Under the pieces are notes generated by a model. The model had not been told where the DNA came from. It saw nothing but the letters and a program-made list of their open reading frames with translations, and searched no databases. This document shows, piece by piece, positions 6,816-9,011 of a DNA stretch of 9,011 nucleotides (the first letter of the stretch is position 1; each line of letters begins with the position of its first letter). The stretch is taken from NCBI GenBank assembly GCA_018660305.1, contig JABJKO010000260.1, positions 1-9,011 of the forward strand, in the 5' to 3' direction. The translations under genes and the position numbers were made by a program. The DNA comes from Rhodospirillaceae bacterium (GTDB lineage Bacteria; Pseudomonadota; Alphaproteobacteria; MPNO01; UBA2964).

Positions 6816-8630
6816 GTGAAATCAAGTTTGGCGGACCCGGAACGCATCTTTCGGCGTGGATGGGACAGGGGCACCCGACAGATGCATGAAATTGACGTGG
6901 GCGATCGTGCCGGCATCAGGATTGGCGAATCCGACTTTCGTCAGGGCCAAATTAGCGAAACCGATTCGTTCGACGCCATTGCCCGGCTAAAGGCCATCGC
7001 GCGGAAACCGCTGCCCGATGAAGCGCCGGTGGACGGGCTGCGGGCGATGCATATTTCGCTCTATTGCAATAAGTCGTTCCCGATCCGGATATTTCACGCT
7101 CTTTCTTTGAAGGATGACGTCAACTCGACGGCGGTCTTCTTCAAGAATAATTTCACCAACGATCATCTGCCCGTGACGCCGCATGAGCTCGATCTCCTGC
7201 GCGAACTCGTCGCAAAAACCAATCCTCAGATCGTTACCATGAGCATCATGGCGCCCTACGTACCGGCGGCCAATGAGGTGATCGCCGAGATCCGCAAAGT
7301 CAGTGAGGCGACCATCATCGTCGGCGGCAAGTATCCCACCATTTCCCCTGACGAAGCGCTGGAAACCGCGGATTACGCCTGCAAGGGCGAGGGCGAACTG
7401 CTGTTGCTGCGGATCTTTGAGCGGCTGCGGCAGGGCCGGGACCTCAAGGGACTCAAGGGCCTCTGGTACAAGGACGAGTCAGGCGAGATCGTCGATATGG
7501 ATCAGGAACAGCTCTATCAGGAGCTTGACGACGTTCCCTATCCCGCCGTCGGCGAATGCCAGATGTATTTCATCGAGCAGGATGTCCTGACCGAACGGGA
7601 TACCGAGCTGGACGATGACGAGATGCTGATGATGGCCGGACGCGGCTGCGTCTATCTCTGTTCGTTCTGTGTCAATTCACTGCTGATCCCCATGAACCGG
7701 GGCAACGGCCAGTTCGTTCGCATGCGGTCGCCGGAGCATGTCATCGAGGAGGTGAATTACCGCCGCGGCAAGATCCCGACGGCGAAGATGATCTGCTTCA
7801 ATGACGAGGTGTTCGGTGTCTTCGACGATTGGGTCGAGGATTTCTGCGGGAAGTACAAGGACCAGGTAAATCTCCCGTTTGAGTGCGAGCTGGTGCCCAA
7901 GCTGATCAAGGAACACAATGTCCGCAAGCTGGTGGATGCCGGCATGTTCTCGCTGCATTTCGGCATTCAGTCCGGTCACGACGAAACCCGCCGCGAAATC
8001 ATGCATCGGCCCGGCACCAACGCCGAGTTGGTCGAAAAAGCGGCGCTGCTCGACCGGCTGGGGGTCGAGCCGCAGTTCGATATCATTCTCGATAACCCGT
8101 TCGATACGGCGGAAGCGCTGGAAGGCGCGCTGGATTTTCTGTTGCAGCTGCCACGGCCGTTCAATCTGAATACCTACAAGATGCAGTATTTTCCCTATTA
8201 TCCGTTCACCAAGATGGCGATCGCCGCCGGCCATGTGAAGGAAGAGGACGTGTCCTACGAAAAGGTCGCCGAATCGGTTCTGTATAACATGGTGTACCGG
8301 CCCAAGTTCCCCGGGACCGACCGGCGCGACTATCTGGAAAACTGTATCTATCTGTTGCCGTGGGACAATGATCTGGTGTTCTGGCTGGTGCGCCGGTTGC
8401 GCAAGCAGCACAGCGCAATACTGGCGAGAATTGCGACCATTCTGGCCATGGCGCGCTATCGCTCCGCCTTTGAAGGCAGAATGGGCCTCATCTGGCTGCG
8501 CCGGGTCTATCTCGGTCTCAGGCTGCTGTTAAGGGGCGATGTGTCCAGCCTGTGGCGGCGTGTTGTCACCGTTCTGAAAAAGCCGGCGGTGTTTCGGCCG
8601 AAAACCGGGCGCATTTCCAGCCGTTCATAG
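6816..8630 (+). CDS. B12-binding-domain radical SAM enzyme
   Basis: A 604-residue protein in three parts. Residues about 78-215 form a cobalamin-binding-like Rossmann domain, with VGGKYPT at 169-175 (variant of the usual VGGxHPT) and KGEGE at 190-194. The radical SAM core starts with GRGCVYLCSFC: C278, C282 and C285 form the C-x3-C-x2-C site for the [4Fe-4S] cluster that cleaves SAM, and FGIQSG (382-387) is a typical later core strand. The last 110 or so residues are rich in W, R and L and may be amphipathic. The first 77 residues match nothing I recognise. No DxHxxG base-off cobalamin motif is evident, so B12 use is unproven. Family members perform C-methylation, ring closure or rearrangement on lipids, pigments and natural products. 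Start is uncertain: GTG 6816 lacks a clear ribosome binding site; ATG 6882 has AGGGG 10 bases upstream. It diverges from the oxygenase/methyltransferase pair, suggesting a common pathway. Confidence 0.88.
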   Translation: MKSSLADPERIFRRGWDRGTRQMHEIDVGDRAGIRIGESDFRQGQISETDSFDAIARLKAIARKPLPDEAPVDGLRAMHISLYCNKSFPIRIFHALSLKDDVNSTAVFFKNNFTNDHLPVTPHELDLLRELVAKTNPQIVTMSIMAPYVPAANEVIAEIRKVSEATIIVGGKYPTISPDEALETADYACKGEGELLLLRIFERLRQGRDLKGLKGLWYKDESGEIVDMDQEQLYQELDDVPYPAVGECQMYFIEQDVLTERDTELDDDEMLMMAGRGCVYLCSFCVNSLLIPMNRGNGQFVRMRSPEHVIEEVNYRRGKIPTAKMICFNDEVFGVFDDWVEDFCGKYKDQVNLPFECELVPKLIKEHNVRKLVDAGMFSLHFGIQSGHDETRREIMHRPGTNAELVEKAALLDRLGVEPQFDIILDNPFDTAEALEGALDFLLQLPRPFNLNTYKMQYFPYYPFTKMAIAAGHVKEEDVSYEKVAESVLYNMVYRPKFPGTDRRDYLENCIYLLPWDNDLVFWLVRRLRKQHSAILARIATILAMARYRSAFEGRMGLIWLRRVYLGLRLLLRGDVSSLWRRVVTVLKKPAVFRPKTGRISSRS

Positions 8631-8651
8631 GGACTGCACTGGTCGCAGCCT

Positions 8652-8825
8652 TTAAAAATCGATACAGCGGCCGTTCTTTTCCCAGTCGCCGAAGCGTGTG
8701 GGGTCGGGTCCGTCGCGGCCACCGACTTCTTTTGAGGACGGCGGGGATTTTTTCTTCTTGTCGCCGTCGAGTGCGGGATCGGCGGAGTTGGTTTCTACGT
8801 CGCCGGTTTTCTTATCGGTTTCCAT
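8652..8825 (-). CDS. SDHAF4/DUF1674 family succinate dehydrogenase assembly factor homologue
   Basis: A 57-residue protein whose C-terminus carries the family signature GGRDGPDPTRFGDWEKNG (residues 35-52), ending in RCIDF. Its N-terminal half is charged, lysine- and aspartate-rich, and probably disordered, as is usual for the family. In mitochondria SDHAF4 (Sdh8) binds the flavinated SdhA subunit, shields it and promotes joining to SdhB; the alphaproteobacterial homologue is inferred to do likewise in the cytoplasm. No sdh genes are in the window. ATG 8825 is chosen. An upstream in-frame GTG at 8843 would add six residues (MRYNAP); neither has a good ribosome binding site. TATAAC on the - strand ends 7 bases before ATG 8825, so a leaderless transcript is possible. 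It converges with the radical SAM gene across 21 bases with no evident terminator. Family call is firm; exact start is not. Confidence 0.85.
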   Translation of the reverse strand: METDKKTGDVETNSADPALDGDKKKKSPPSSKEVGGRDGPDPTRFGDWEKNGRCIDF

Positions 8826-8927
8826 GGGGGCGTTATAGCGCACTTTGACCGCTGTTCCACCAGACAGATTTGGCCCCCCGTGCGGCCCCTGTGCTAGAGC
8901 CCTATACAGCTTAATTGAATCAATTTG

Positions 8928-9011
8928 ATGGGGCGTATGGGCTTCCCGGTTAGGCGCGGTGCGCAGCGCGATGCTTGCGCATCGGGCAAGCGCCGCAACG
9001 CAGCCGGGGCG
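8928..9011 (+). CDS. Possible 5' end of a gene leaving the window (partial)
   Basis: An ATG at 8928 opens a frame that stays open for 28 codons to the window edge. The residues are mostly R, A and G and match no family I recognise. There is no Shine-Dalgarno sequence; an AT-rich stretch (TTAATTGAATCAATTTG) precedes it, unusual for this region and suggestive of a promoter or leader. In many alphaproteobacteria a DUF1674 gene lies beside the 16S rRNA methyltransferase gene rsmB, so that is one possible identity, but nothing in these 28 codons confirms it. The rest of the right end (8826-8927) shows no other gene. Confidence 0.25.
   Translation, partial: MGRMGFPVRRGAQRDACASGKRRNAAGA

Noticed and set aside
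8969..8984. Small hairpin (CGATGC-TTGC-GCATCG) near the right edge
   Set aside because: Six base pairs in GC-rich sequence inside a possible coding frame are expected by chance, and no functional context is visible.

Overview
The window looks like chromosomal DNA from a GC-rich alphaproteobacterium, most likely Rhodospirillales-like. The grounds are the codon use, a bacterial homologue of the succinate dehydrogenase assembly factor SDHAF4 (a family typical of alphaproteobacteria and mitochondria), a gpsA/EVE-domain gene pair that I recall as common in that class, and intergenic palindromes of the type found in these genomes. No rRNA, tRNA, CRISPR array, transposase or phage gene is visible. 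The placement is an inference from memory, not a search.

Left part (1-2928, + strand): a two-domain cupin protein, glycerol-3-phosphate dehydrogenase (gpsA), an EVE-domain protein and a small Rieske [2Fe-2S] protein. The cupin gene and gpsA overlap as ATGA and are probably translationally coupled. A perfect 25-bp hairpin lies between the EVE and Rieske genes, ending just before the Rieske ribosome binding site.

Middle (2929-5214): acetyl-CoA synthetase (acs) stands alone behind its own candidate promoter. A short palindrome precedes it, and a REP-like inverted repeat follows it in the convergent gap.

Right-centre (5215-8630): a divergent tailoring-enzyme group. On the - strand, a PhyH-like Fe(II)/2-oxoglutarate oxygenase and a TylF-like O-methyltransferase overlap as ATGA. 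On the + strand is a 604-residue B12-binding-domain radical SAM enzyme. An oxygenase coupled to an O-methyltransferase suggests hydroxylation followed by methylation of one substrate. The radical SAM enzyme could add a further carbon-centred change. The substrate is unknown; a lipid, surface glycan or small metabolite are all possible. This is the most likely place for an undescribed pathway.

Right end (8631-9011): a small SDHAF4/DUF1674 gene on the - strand, then what may be the start of a + strand gene that leaves the window.

Several start codons were moved from the longest open frame on ribosome-binding-site or overlap evidence: acs to 3098, the Rieske protein to 2572, the methyltransferase to 5934 and the oxygenase to 6749.
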